DNA from: Candidatus Poribacteria bacterium
GTDB taxonomy: Bacteria > Poribacteria > WGA-4E > JAJDTR01
Reading direction: 5' to 3'
NCBI GenBank assembly: GCA_028820655.1
Contig: JAPPIK010000024.1
Location: forward strand, 62,001 to 126,000
DNA length: 64,000 bases
The notes under the pieces are model-generated. The model saw nothing but the letters and a program-made list of their open reading frames with translations. It did not search any database and had not been told where the DNA came from. The stretch's first letter is position 1. The number at the start of each line of letters is the position of its first letter. The position numbers and the translations under genes are program-made. Shown one piece after another: positions 53,318 to 61,760 of the stretch.

Positions 53318-54244
53318 TCATGAGGATTGTCTGTAATAGTTGCGAAGTAATTCAATTTCGTCAACCGTTTTCTCCCGGTAGACCTGTTTTAGTCCTGCCG
53401 TTTCGTCGTAGCGGAGGGAGCCGTCGGTGAGAGATTCAAGTTCTTCAAGATAACCGACGACGGAATCTTCGTCCAGCTTAAAGATTTGTCCCGGACTCTC
53501 GGGTAAATAGGCGATTTCCGCCAATGCGAGCGAGTTTCTATCGCTAAAGCGGGATTCCCACAGTCGGGACAGCACGGCGGCGAAAACCGGGGCCGGCAGG
53601 GAGGGTTTTTCGCCACGGTGGAATTGGTAGGTGAGTGCATCGGATGAGTCCGAGATAAGCCCCAATTCCACGAGGGGACAGTTGAAGGAATCCTCCATGA
53701 TCGTTCCCTTCGTCATACGCGAGGGGACGTAGGTGCGAAGAAAGCAATCCACATCCCGGTGGATTGAATTCTCGGAGATTCGATTCCAGCCATTTTTCCC
53801 AGTCCAGTCCATTAGCTCGGAGGCAAATATGTCCTTTCTGAACTCGTTCTGATTAAAGAACCCGAACGCCCAATACCACGTGGCCGCTCTACTGGCTTTC
53901 GACGTAAGCTGCGCATGGATGAGCCAGAGGGTTGCGCTGTCCTCGAGGTACGGGTCGAATCCTTCGTCGGCAAAGATGGCTTTTCCGAGTTTGGTCGGCT
54001 CCAATCGTGCCCGATCAGCTTGGGCTTGAACGAGTCCCGCCGCGGTGCACCAGTGACGGATGGAACGCACCATGTTTTTCCCGACGCCGAGCGTGATAGT
54101 GGCTCGATCGCTGCCGAATACGGTTGGATCGTCCGTTACGGCGTCGACGCCTTTCTTCAGCCAGGTGTAGCGGAAGGGGAAGGTTTCGTGACCGGAGAAG
54201 GAGGGTTTGATGTTGTCCGGGGAGGTCGTGCGCGGTGTTGTCAT
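53318..54244 (-). CDS. DUF4007 protein, SspB-like
   Basis: A 308-aa protein. The diagnostic N-terminal block FSGHETFPFRYTWLKKG (16-32) and the following LGVGKNMVRSIRHWC identify DUF4007. In the Ssp system this family member (SspB) nicks DNA to allow sulfur insertion. It is normally next to sspC; here about 6 kb of unrelated genes, including a toxin-antitoxin pair, lie between. No cysteine desulfurase (SspA) is seen on either side. Confidence 0.88.
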   Translation of the reverse strand: MTTPRTTSPDNIKPSFSGHETFPFRYTWLKKGVDAVTDDPTVFGSDRATITLGVGKNMVRSIRHWCTAAGLVQAQADRARLEPTKLGKAIFADEGFDPYLEDSATLWLIHAQLTSKASRAATWYWAFGFFNQNEFRKDIFASELMDWTGKNGWNRISENSIHRDVDCFLRTYVPSRMTKGTIMEDSFNCPLVELGLISDSSDALTYQFHRGEKPSLPAPVFAAVLSRLWESRFSDRNSLALAEIAYLPESPGQIFKLDEDSVVGYLEELESLTDGSLRYDETAGLKQVYREKTVDEIELLRNYYRQSS

Positions 54245-54760
54245 TTTTTGATGTTATGGTTGGTTACGCATATTATGATTGAGATTTAAAGAACGATGAT
54301 ATGTATGGTTGCCCTCAATATGCGACCCGCTCTCGTAGCGCAAGCGTTTAGCTTGCGGATGCCACAATCTAACAGATTGTGGTACAGAAGAATGTTATTT
54401 CCTACAAGCGTCTAATCCAAGGGGAGTCGCGACCTGGAGATCGCTCCTACAGATGATACGGGGAATCGCGACGTAGAGAAGATCTCTATGGGATCTCTAT
54501 CGCGTTCATTGTTCACTCTCTTGATCAGTCATTATCCATTTGCGTGATCTGTTAGTTTTCGGATTCCACAATCTAACAGATTGTGGTACAGAAGAATGTC
54601 ATTCCCAATACGCATCTAGCCTTTAAGGGAATTATGGGAGGAGCCTACTGAAAAGGCTGGTGGGCGGTGCCCACCCTACAATAAAGGCTGGTGCGCAGAA
54701 GATTAGCTATCGCGCTCGCTATCCACTCGCTTGATTGCACCCTACGGAATTACTACGGTA
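54245..54760. repeat. Gene-free interval with the densest repeat cluster
   Basis: GCAAGCGTTTAGCTTGC and CACAATCTAACAGATTGTG hairpins at about 54339-54387, repeated at 54567-54590; GTCGCGACCTGGAGATCGCTCCTAC at 54426-54450; CTATCGC-type copies at 54479-54548 and 54688-54745; AAAGGCTGGTGGGCGGTGCCCACCCTACA at about 54652-54681. Four families occur within 500 bases. No gene. Confidence 0.82.
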
Positions 54761-56575
54761 TTATTGTTTCTTGAGGACCATGAGGGTCAGGTCGTCGAAT
54801 TGTTCGGCTTCGCCCTGAAATTCGATGACCTCATCGTATATGGCACGACATATCGTTTCCGCGCTTTCGTTTCGAAGGCGTACGGCGATATCCTGTAACC
54901 GGGCTTCGCCGTAAAGTTCATCGTTAATGTTCGTGGTTTCGGTGACGCCATCGGTGTAGAACAGAACGATGTCCCCGCTGGCGAGATGCGTGGTTTCCTG
55001 CTCGAAGGGAGGCATCTTCGCAATCATATCGTCGGGAAATATCCCGAGCATCACTCCGCCTTTTTTCAGCCATTCACACCGTCCGTCGCTGCGGATGACC
55101 ATCGGGTCGTTGTGACCTGCGTTGATGGATATCAACTGATTCGTTTCGGCGTGCAACTGGGCAAAAAAGAAGGTCGCATATTTGCCGAAGTCGCCGCTCG
55201 CATTCAGGAGCGAATTGAGAGTCAGCGCCATAGTCGGCAAATCGGTTTTTCGGGTTGCCTCGGAGCGCAATCCGGCTCGCAATGTTGCCATCAGAAGCGC
55301 CGCCTGCATTCCTTTTCCGGAGACATCGGCAATGGCGAGTCCCCACGTGCCGTCCGATTCCGGAATGCAATCGTAGTAATCCCCGCCGACACCGCCTCGG
55401 GGTTGATAACGCCCGGTCGCCTCATAGCCGGGAATATCGGGAAGCGTGTCGGGAATCAGAGTTTGCTGGATTTTCTCGGCTTCCTCCATCTCTGCTTGCA
55501 ATCGCCGCGCCTCCAGCGCCTCTTGATACAGGAAAGCGTTCTCGATGGCGACCCCCGCCTGATTGGCAAAGGCTTCAAGTAGAGTCTTGTCACCATCGGT
55601 AAAATCGAGCGTAGCGCCGCTCCGCCCCACCTTGTCGGCGACAACCAAGACGCCAAGTATTTCCTCGCGGCCGCGCATCGGGACGGCAATAAGATTTTTG
55701 CGGCCAAACAACGCGGCATTCTTCTCGTCGTTGTATACCAACGTTTTGTCCGCTTGCGTTGCGACTTCAGCGATCATGGACAACGCCGGATGCAGATTCT
55801 CTTCCGTATCGAGGGGAATCGAGAGGCGCCGCAACTCGTCGTTGGCGTGAGATTCAAGACTGAACAGGGATTTCATTTCTAGCCGCTTTGTGCTTGGATT
55901 TATTTGCATCAGCCCCGCGGCGTTCGCGTCCAATAGTGTGACGACATGCGCCACCACTTCCTCCTGCACCGCCTCCGTGTCGAGTGATTTGCAGATCTGG
56001 GTTGCGGTATCGGAGAGCATAAAGAGTCGAAAGCGTTCGGCGCGGCTCCTGATCTGCAACTGCGAGTAAGCGATCGCAATGGAGGTGTGATTGGCGAACA
56101 CGTTGAGGAGTTCCCGATTCCAATCCTCCATTGCGTCGGCGTTAAAGAATGCCCCAATACTAATTACGCCGAGAAATTCATCGCGAATCTTCAACGGAAA
56201 CCAGAACCGGGCGTCAAGCGATTTCAATAGGGGATGAATCTGTTCCAGAAACTGCCGGAGAACCGCGGGAGGTTCGGCGAGGTCGATGAATGGGTGATCC
56301 AAGAATCCCGGAATTTGGCCGGGCGGCACCCGAATGACCAGCGACTCATCGCGCACATTGACCGAGGATTTGATGGTGAGGGTGTTCTCGGTCGGGTGGA
56401 ACAGCAGGATAGCGCCGCCCGTCACCTGCAGCGTGCCTAGGATCATGCGCAGATAGGTCCTGCTTGAAACGCTGAAATTGCCGTGTCCGGAGATGATGGT
56501 TTCGCCGAGTTCATCGAGTTCGGATAGACCGAAAATCAGTCGTTGTATGGTCTCGTCGGCGGAAGGCGCTTGCAT
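54761..56575 (-). CDS. GAF-domain PP2C (SpoIIE-type) serine phosphatase
   Basis: A 604-aa protein. Two GAF-like sensor domains (about 30-175 and 195-345) precede a short coiled linker (EEAEKIQQTLIP) and a SpoIIE-type PP2C phosphatase with GGDYYDCIP, IADVSGKGMQAALLM, INAGHNDPM, YTDGVTET and DDLTLMV carrying the metal-binding Asp residues. It should dephosphorylate the STAS antagonist encoded just upstream and so switch on a sigma factor. No membrane segment, so it senses a cytoplasmic signal. A strong terminator separates it from the STAS gene. Confidence 0.94.
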   Translation of the reverse strand: MQAPSADETIQRLIFGLSELDELGETIISGHGNFSVSSRTYLRMILGTLQVTGGAILLFHPTENTLTIKSSVNVRDESLVIRVPPGQIPGFLDHPFIDLAEPPAVLRQFLEQIHPLLKSLDARFWFPLKIRDEFLGVISIGAFFNADAMEDWNRELLNVFANHTSIAIAYSQLQIRSRAERFRLFMLSDTATQICKSLDTEAVQEEVVAHVVTLLDANAAGLMQINPSTKRLEMKSLFSLESHANDELRRLSIPLDTEENLHPALSMIAEVATQADKTLVYNDEKNAALFGRKNLIAVPMRGREEILGVLVVADKVGRSGATLDFTDGDKTLLEAFANQAGVAIENAFLYQEALEARRLQAEMEEAEKIQQTLIPDTLPDIPGYEATGRYQPRGGVGGDYYDCIPESDGTWGLAIADVSGKGMQAALLMATLRAGLRSEATRKTDLPTMALTLNSLLNASGDFGKYATFFFAQLHAETNQLISINAGHNDPMVIRSDGRCEWLKKGGVMLGIFPDDMIAKMPPFEQETTHLASGDIVLFYTDGVTETTNINDELYGEARLQDIAVRLRNESAETICRAIYDEVIEFQGEAEQFDDLTLMVLKKQ

Positions 56576-56647
56576 GGGTTAACCTTTGTCAAGGCAGGGC
56601 TGTGAATGGAGTGCTGTGTAGGGCGGGGCTTCCTTTCCCGAATTGCG

Positions 56648-56686
56648 AAAAAAAGAAACCAAGTTTTCAAGAAAAAACTTGGTTTC
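56648..56686 (-). terminator. Rho-independent terminator after the STAS gene
   Basis: In the leftward transcript GAAACCAAGTTTT pairs with AAAACTTGGTTTC around TCTTG, followed by seven Ts (56654-56648). It would end the anti-sigma/STAS transcript before the phosphatase gene. The hairpin sequence itself recurs at 23155-23186 without the T-run. Confidence 0.85.
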
Positions 56687-56695
56687 ACGGTATAT

Positions 56696-57052
56696 CTATG
56701 GGTTGTCGAGGGCGGCGATTGCCGAATCTTCATCCGGGAAGATTCCGGCGTGGCGCGCCAGCGCTACGAGCCTGAATGTGTGCTCGATTGTCGGTGTCAA
56801 TCCGCAGAAGTTTAGAATCCCGCGGCGCTCTTCGAGCAGTTCGATAATCTCAATCAGGATGGAGATGCCGATGCTGTTGATGAGTTTTGTCTCGGCGAGG
56901 TTGATGACAAATCTGGTATGTCCCTTCTGCATGAGGTTTTTCGCCGTTTCGGCGAGGCTCTCACCCCTGGGACCATTCAAATATCCTTCCGTTTGAATGA
57001 CGGCGTAATCCTCTTCTTCGCGAGTCTGAACCTCAAATTTACCACTAAGCAC
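56696..57052 (-). CDS. STAS-domain anti-sigma factor antagonist
   Basis: A 118-aa protein with the STAS pattern: FEVQTREEEDYAVIQTEGYLNG, RFVINLAETKLINSIGISIL, with Ser60 at the expected phosphorylation site. I chose the GTG at 57052 because AAGGAG lies 6 nt upstream; the frame is open to a TTG at 57088, immediately after the stop of the anti-sigma gene. It would be phosphorylated by the upstream kinase and dephosphorylated by the downstream phosphatase. Confidence 0.9.
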   Translation of the reverse strand: MLSGKFEVQTREEEDYAVIQTEGYLNGPRGESLAETAKNLMQKGHTRFVINLAETKLINSIGISILIEIIELLEERRGILNFCGLTPTIEHTFRLVALARHAGIFPDEDSAIAALDNP

Positions 57053-57088
57053 TTTAGTCTCCTTCACCTCTCGGGTTAGGCAACTCAA

Positions 57089-57520
57089 TCAATAGTCGGG
57101 TTTCTTTTTTACCAATGTAATTGTGGTTTCGTGCTCGTTGCTATCGACATAGAGACTGTCCATCATATTTTTTATTAATTCCAGTCCCCAACCGCGTTTT
57201 CGCAACTCCCGCGGCTCCGGTTCGTCTACCGTCGACAATTTGTCCGGATCGATCTGGAAGCCTACGCCGCGATCCGTGATTTTGAACTCCAACTCGTTGT
57301 CCTTGATTATGAACGTGATGTGCACCCGTTGATCGTCGCTCTTGCTGTGCTCGAAGGCGTTGATGCACGTCTCGATTAGCGCGAGTTGAATCTCTTCGAT
57401 GCATTTCTGATCGAACCCGTTCGCTTCGGCGATCAGAGAGCCGGTCTGTGCCGCCACGAGCTCCATACTCGGGTGCATTGGTATCGTCAAAACGACTTCG
57501 CTACCGGTTTGCTTTGACAC
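57089..57520 (-). CDS. Anti-sigma factor serine kinase (RsbW-like HATPase)
   Basis: A 143-aa single-domain GHKL kinase. N-box ALIETCINAFEHS (E50, N54, H58), G1 box ITDRGVGF (D83, G85, G87) and G2-like RGWGLELIKNMMDS. It should bind a sigma factor and phosphorylate the STAS protein. GTG start with GAGGAGGT upstream. It is first in the unit. The sigma factor itself is not in the window. Confidence 0.92.
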   Translation of the reverse strand: MSKQTGSEVVLTIPMHPSMELVAAQTGSLIAEANGFDQKCIEEIQLALIETCINAFEHSKSDDQRVHITFIIKDNELEFKITDRGVGFQIDPDKLSTVDEPEPRELRKRGWGLELIKNMMDSLYVDSNEHETTITLVKKKPDY

Positions 57521-57610
57521 CGTTGGTTGACCTCCTCTCTTTTTACGGGGTTAACTGCGGACAACTCGGGGACATGTTCCTATCGTCAAGTTCATCAAAC
57601 ATCAAGCAAA

Positions 57611-57976
57611 CTAGGTAGTGACGATTTGCGGAGCGAGCGACCAGTCAAATTCCGCCTGCTTGCCTTCTCGGATGGATTCCAGCAACTCGCGGCAGCGCCG
57701 CATCTTGGCAAGGAGTAACTTCAGGTTTACGCCCAAGTGTTCGTCGTCATAATCGGCTAACTTTGACATTCCCTTTTCCCATTGACTTGCCGCTCCGCGG
57801 AGGTTGCGATTGAGCAGGTGGAAGAAACCTACGCTAAGTTGGATTAGCCCCTGGTAGAATCGCTTGTCTCCGCCAGTCTCAAGCATCCAGACGTCTTCCA
57901 AAGTTTCGTGACACTCGAAATAGTCGCCGCGATTGAATTCCTCGATCCCTTTACGAAGTTCGGCTTTTTTGTTCAT
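57611..57976 (-). CDS. DUF309 family protein
   Basis: A 121-aa helical protein. IEEFNRGDYFECHETLEDVW (11-30) is the DUF309 signature with conserved His and Glu residues, followed by FYQGLIQLSVGFFHLLNRN. The function of the family is unknown, although the HxxxExxW arrangement could bind a metal. It sits just upstream of the partner-switching genes, separated by about 90 nt. Confidence 0.87.
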   Translation of the reverse strand: MNKKAELRKGIEEFNRGDYFECHETLEDVWMLETGGDKRFYQGLIQLSVGFFHLLNRNLRGAASQWEKGMSKLADYDDEHLGVNLKLLLAKMRRCRELLESIREGKQAEFDWSLAPQIVTT

Positions 57977-58067
57977 TTTGTCCGAGGCGCTTTTTCATGA
58001 TTTTGGGCGAGATCCTGTCGCCCCTCCGGGGCTTAGATGCTAAGCGTTCAGGCGTTTCTATACACCT

Positions 58068-58150
58068 TCAGTATCTCTATGGGATCTCTATCGCGTTCGT
58101 TATCCACTCACTTGATCACTCGCTATCCGCTCCCTTGATCCCCTCCGGGG
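58068..58150. repeat. Dispersed CTATCGC repeat
   Basis: GGATCTCTATCGCGTTCGTTATCCACTCACTTGATC followed by a second half-copy (CTCGCTATCCGCTCCCTTGATC) across 58075-58142, between the DUF309 gene and a membrane protein gene. Confidence 0.7.
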
Positions 58151-58168
58151 TTTACTGGTACCAGGATT

Positions 58169-58942
58169 TTATTTTGACACGTTCCAATATTCAAACGACG
58201 CGAAGAATTCGGAGAGGTGCCCGTCGTACCGCTCCGGCGGTGCGCCAAGCGCCGAGCGAATCTGACTGTAATCGAAACTTAGGCGTTGTTTCTCGGGACC
58301 ATAGGATTCCGTGCGAAGCGCGCTCGGCACGGCACTGGCGACATCCTCAACGAAGGAGCCCAAGCTGTCGTTTAATTCTTCACGGGCCTCAAACATCGGC
58401 GCCATCTCCTCCTTCGCTTCCACAATCGCGCGTTCCTCTTCCTTTGTAGGGTTCTTGGGGTCGCGGACGCTGCGTTTCCAGTCGCCGAATACTCGGTCGA
58501 CCTCTTTGTCGATGCGCTCTATCTGCTTCATGACCGACTGAATTTTCTCCGCGGCGTCAATCAGATGGTCGTATATCTTGTCATAAGCGGGAGCTTCCTC
58601 GACCTGTTCATCTTCCCCCCATTCTTCAAAGTCTGCGGCGTCAAAACCCTCGTCTGTTTCATCGGGTTCGTGCGCCGATCCGGCATGATCCGATTCCACC
58701 TCGCCGCGGTCGTTGGATTTCACCGCAGCGGCTTGCGGCGCCCGTCTCACCTGGGCGCGGGTGATTCGTTCAAGGAGTTGCTTTCGCTGCTCGGAGTGTT
58801 TCGACTTGGGGAGTTGATAAACGACGCGAGGAGTTTCGTCGGATGAGGCGGTGATGCGGCGTACAACCAGCACACCGGCAGTGATGATGGCGAGGAGTAT
58901 TACGCCGACCACAACTTTCGTTGTCAAAGTGTTCGTTGGCAT
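58169..58942 (-). CDS. Single-pass membrane protein with acidic linker, paralogue 1
   Basis: A 257-aa protein. One membrane helix near the N-terminus (VVVGVILLAIITAGVLVV, about 10-27), then RRITASSDETPRVVYQLPKS, a Glu/Asp-rich stretch at about 80-120, and a helical C-terminal domain with IEKIDKEVDRVF-like heptads. Homologous to the next gene along most of its length. No known family. Topology suggests an anchored periplasmic or cytoplasmic helical domain. Confidence 0.8.
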   Translation of the reverse strand: MPTNTLTTKVVVGVILLAIITAGVLVVRRITASSDETPRVVYQLPKSKHSEQRKQLLERITRAQVRRAPQAAAVKSNDRGEVESDHAGSAHEPDETDEGFDAADFEEWGEDEQVEEAPAYDKIYDHLIDAAEKIQSVMKQIERIDKEVDRVFGDWKRSVRDPKNPTKEEERAIVEAKEEMAPMFEAREELNDSLGSFVEDVASAVPSALRTESYGPEKQRLSFDYSQIRSALGAPPERYDGHLSEFFASFEYWNVSK

Positions 58943-59053
58943 TGATAAAATTTTCTCTTTCGCTTGTGGTATAAATATTCGTTAATACGTGGGTGGAGCG
59001 CTGCGCGCGGCGCGAAGCCGCAACCAAGTTGAACCGGTGCTTGACAAATACGT

Positions 59054-59839
59054 CTATCTTCGCCAATGGTTGAACGATTCAAAGAAATTAGATAGATGCG
59101 AATCGTATTCATCCGGCGGTGTTCCTATAGCCGACCGGATATATTGATAATCAATACTCACGCGCTGCATTGTGCCTAACTCGTGCAGTTCTGCGTCAAG
59201 GGATTGGGTCCGGATTGAGCCGGGTACAGCGGACGCAATCTCCTCAATGAGGGCATCCAATCTATCATTAAATTCCTGAAGTACATCGGCCATGGAGTCT
59301 ACTTCATCTTTAATTTCTTGGCCTTGGCGTATTTCGTCCTCCGTCAGATTCTCCGGATCTTCGATATTGTCCGACCAATCGTTGAGTATTCGATCCAATT
59401 TTTCGTTAATGGGTTTTGCCTCGGCAAGGATTGCTTCCATTTTCCTTGTCACGCTCATCAACGTATCGAACCGTTCATCATAGTCAGACTGCCCCCCGTT
59501 TTGTTCCGCTTGGTCAAACGCTTGGGTACCGGAGTTGCCATTACTTTCCTGTGTCTCAATCGAGTCGGCCACCGGGTTGACCTGGCTTGAATCGGACTCA
59601 TGCCGGTCATCGGCCTGCGCGGGGAGTGTTTTTGATGTCCGTGCAACCTGCGCACGTGTAATTCGTTCAAGGAGTTGCTTTCTGTGTTCGGAATTTCTCG
59701 TGTCGGGGAGTTGATACACGACACGAGGCGAATCGCCGGACGAGGCGGTGATACGACGTACAATCAGCGCGCCGACGATGATGATGGCGAGGAATGCTGC
59801 GCCGATTACGGCTTTGGTTGTTCGTGAATTCGCTTGCAT
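59054..59839 (-). CDS. Single-pass membrane protein with acidic linker, paralogue 2
   Basis: A 261-aa paralogue of the preceding entry. The region RRITASSGDSPRVVYQLPDTRNS and KQLLERITRAQV is nearly identical in both, as is the end (YQYIRSAIGTPPDEYDSHLSNFF). The middle is acidic and Gln/Asn-rich with a poor match. The two genes are 111 nt apart, in tandem. Function unknown. Confidence 0.8.
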   Translation of the reverse strand: MQANSRTTKAVIGAAFLAIIIVGALIVRRITASSGDSPRVVYQLPDTRNSEHRKQLLERITRAQVARTSKTLPAQADDRHESDSSQVNPVADSIETQESNGNSGTQAFDQAEQNGGQSDYDERFDTLMSVTRKMEAILAEAKPINEKLDRILNDWSDNIEDPENLTEDEIRQGQEIKDEVDSMADVLQEFNDRLDALIEEIASAVPGSIRTQSLDAELHELGTMQRVSIDYQYIRSAIGTPPDEYDSHLSNFFESFNHWRR

Positions 59840-59901
59840 TGCCGGTAGTTTCGGTTGGGATTTGAGTTTAATTCATGCTGTCTCTAAACTCGACTTAGTA
59901 C

Positions 59902-59929
59902 ATTTAAGTGGTATAACAAGCGGTGTCAA
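59902..59929 (-). promoter_or_regulatory. Possible promoter of the tandem membrane-protein genes
   Basis: A perfect TTGACA (59929-59924) with a weak -10, TTAAAT (59907-59902), 16 nt away. The start would be about 60 nt before the 59839 ATG. Confidence 0.35.
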
Positions 59930-59989
59930 TCAATCGTGTGAGAATAACAGGAAAGATTTTAACCATCTAGTCTTTATGGTTGACGTGTG

Positions 59990-60378
59990 AAAAAGTCTTC
60001 CCTATAGACTAGAACTAGTGTTTCACGCGACCCGATGCATCGGGAGAAGTCGCGGGCGATTTCTAAAAGCCTCTAACCTTTAAGATTTCTATCGCCTTGG
60101 GATCTCTATCGCACTAGCTATTTGCTCGCTTGATCTATCCGCTCAGTTGATCCCACGCTGGGGCTTTGGTTTAGTATGGCTTGGCTTGCTATACACCTTT
60201 CGCGCCGCTGGCGCTCTCAAAGGCTGGTGCGCGGTGCGCACCCTACAGACTTCAGTTTTGTACAAAGTCGAGCTAAAATGACAGCGTATAAATGGCGTGA
60301 ATTAAAGTCGCGATTCGGAAATCGCTCCTACGGATGCTTGTTTACGCAAATGGCGCGTAGTGAAATTCCACCCTACAA
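59990..60378. repeat. Gene-free interval with dispersed repeats
   Basis: CTATCGC-type copy at about 60086-60160 (twice interrupted); AAAGGCTGGTGCGCGGTGCGCACCCTACAG at 60219-60248, a GTGCGC hairpin; AGTCGCGATTCGGAAATCGCTCCTAC at 60306-60331. No gene. Confidence 0.78.
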
Positions 60379-61245
60379 CTATTTCTTGTCGCGTATAAAG
60401 GGATAGATGTCCGTTTGGTCGCTGTCGGGGTTCTCGTCGTCGAACGCTTCTATGAGGTCAAGCGTGGCTCTCGCCAGGCTATGACGGCATCCGTCGGCTA
60501 TTGACTCTCGAACGAACAAGCCGATGTCCTTCCGAATGATCGATGCCGGACCGCCGCTGTCGTAGGTTTCGGGGAGGACGAAGTTCGGGAAAATGTGCTC
60601 GGTGGTGTAGCTTCGCCCGGATGACACATTCAGTATTTCCAGCATGGTTTTCATGTCGAGCCCGCCCGCTTCACCGTACGCCAACGCTTCGCTCGTGGTT
60701 AGCAGGGTTGAGATTGCCAAATGATTGTTCACCATCTTCATCCGCTGCCCTTGACCGGGTTGGCTGCCGACGTTGAAACTGTTGGCGCCGATGACATCGA
60801 ACAACGGTTGCAACCGCGTGAACAGCCTTGCGTCGCCGGAAAAGATAATGGTGAGGGTGGCGTTTTGAGCGCCGGATGCGCCGCCGGACACCGGGGCATC
60901 AGCATAACCGACGCCTTTTTCGCTTAGTTGTTGGTGAGATTCGGCGGCGGCACTTGCTCCCACGGTCGAGGTGTTTACCACGGCGAGCTCGGCGCTAACA
61001 TCGCTATCGGCAATCTGTTTTATCACTTCGGAATTGGCGGCAAGCGTAGGTAGGCTGAGGAATACTGTTGTCGATTGTTCCACGACGCCTCCTACGGACG
61101 CCGCAACCGCCGCTCCTTCCGGGGCGCGTTCGGCTGTCCCTGCGATATCGAAGACCACCATATCGTATCCCGCACGGCTGACATTCTCCGACATCGGTTT
61201 GCCCATATTGCCGAGACCGATGAAACCAACGACTTCCTTGGGCAT
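60379..61245 (-). CDS. NAD(P)-dependent beta-hydroxyacid dehydrogenase (3-hydroxyisobutyrate dehydrogenase type)
   Basis: A 288-aa protein. GFIGLGNMGKPMSEN (7-21) binds the dinucleotide, DAPVSGGASGA (117-127) is the substrate loop, and K170 in RMKMVNNHLA is the catalytic Lys. The family oxidises beta-hydroxyacids such as 3-hydroxyisobutyrate or tartronate semialdehyde. It lies 74 nt downstream of the cupin gene on the same strand. The exact acid is not determinable. Confidence 0.93.
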   Translation of the reverse strand: MPKEVVGFIGLGNMGKPMSENVSRAGYDMVVFDIAGTAERAPEGAAVAASVGGVVEQSTTVFLSLPTLAANSEVIKQIADSDVSAELAVVNTSTVGASAAAESHQQLSEKGVGYADAPVSGGASGAQNATLTIIFSGDARLFTRLQPLFDVIGANSFNVGSQPGQGQRMKMVNNHLAISTLLTTSEALAYGEAGGLDMKTMLEILNVSSGRSYTTEHIFPNFVLPETYDSGGPASIIRKDIGLFVRESIADGCRHSLARATLDLIEAFDDENPDSDQTDIYPFIRDKK

Positions 61246-61319
61246 GGTAGTATTCTCCTTAAGCAGAGCGGCACTATACCTCGGTGAACCAGCTCATCTT
61301 GGAACTGTTTCCGCGGATG

Positions 61320-61760
61320 TTATTCGTCGTCATGGCCGGGCACGCCTTCAACCTCTTCGGTCTCGTGCACGGCGGGGGAAAAAATTTCCAACGCCTCGAA
61401 GTCCTCTGATGATTCCAGCCCGTCATGGACGATGCCTGCCGGTTGAAAATACATATCCCCGGCGCGGAAAGTGAATACGCCTTCCTGCCCCTCGTATACC
61501 ATCTTCGTCCACCCCTTCAGCACATAAATCATCTGAAAATCGACGTGGTGGCGGTGCGGGCGCGTATGTTTCTCGCCGGCGAACTCGGGCTTTACGCGAC
61601 CAACGTGAGCGTGAAATTTGCCGCCAGTGGCTTCGCTCAGTCCAAGATCCCGATATTCGATGTAGGAACGTTGCCCATCCTTGGCGGTCGAGTTTAGGCT
61701 ATCCGTGTAAACGGCGTTTTTGGAATAGTTGACGTGGAATTTTTGCTTCGGCTGACTCAT
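61320..61760 (-). CDS. Cupin-domain protein
   Basis: A 146-aa single-domain cupin. Metal-ligand His at 69, 71 and 72 (RPHRHHVDFQ) and H112 (GIVHDG) occur in the two conserved motifs around YVLKGWTKMVYEGQEG. Start at 61760 has AAGGAGGG; the frame is open to 61799. It may isomerise or epimerise a sugar or bind a small acid, and precedes the hydroxyacid dehydrogenase in the same direction. Confidence 0.9.
   Translation of the reverse strand: MSQPKQKFHVNYSKNAVYTDSLNSTAKDGQRSYIEYRDLGLSEATGGKFHAHVGRVKPEFAGEKHTRPHRHHVDFQMIYVLKGWTKMVYEGQEGVFTFRAGDMYFQPAGIVHDGLESSEDFEALEIFSPAVHETEEVEGVPGHDDE

Noticed and set aside
39974-54244. BREX or classical Dnd system
   Set aside because: No pglZ, brxL, dndB, dndD or dndE-like genes are visible; DUF4007 points to the Ssp type.
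12981-60378. Insertion sequences as source of the repeats
   Set aside because: No transposase gene is found in the window; the repeats are short hairpins without coding capacity.
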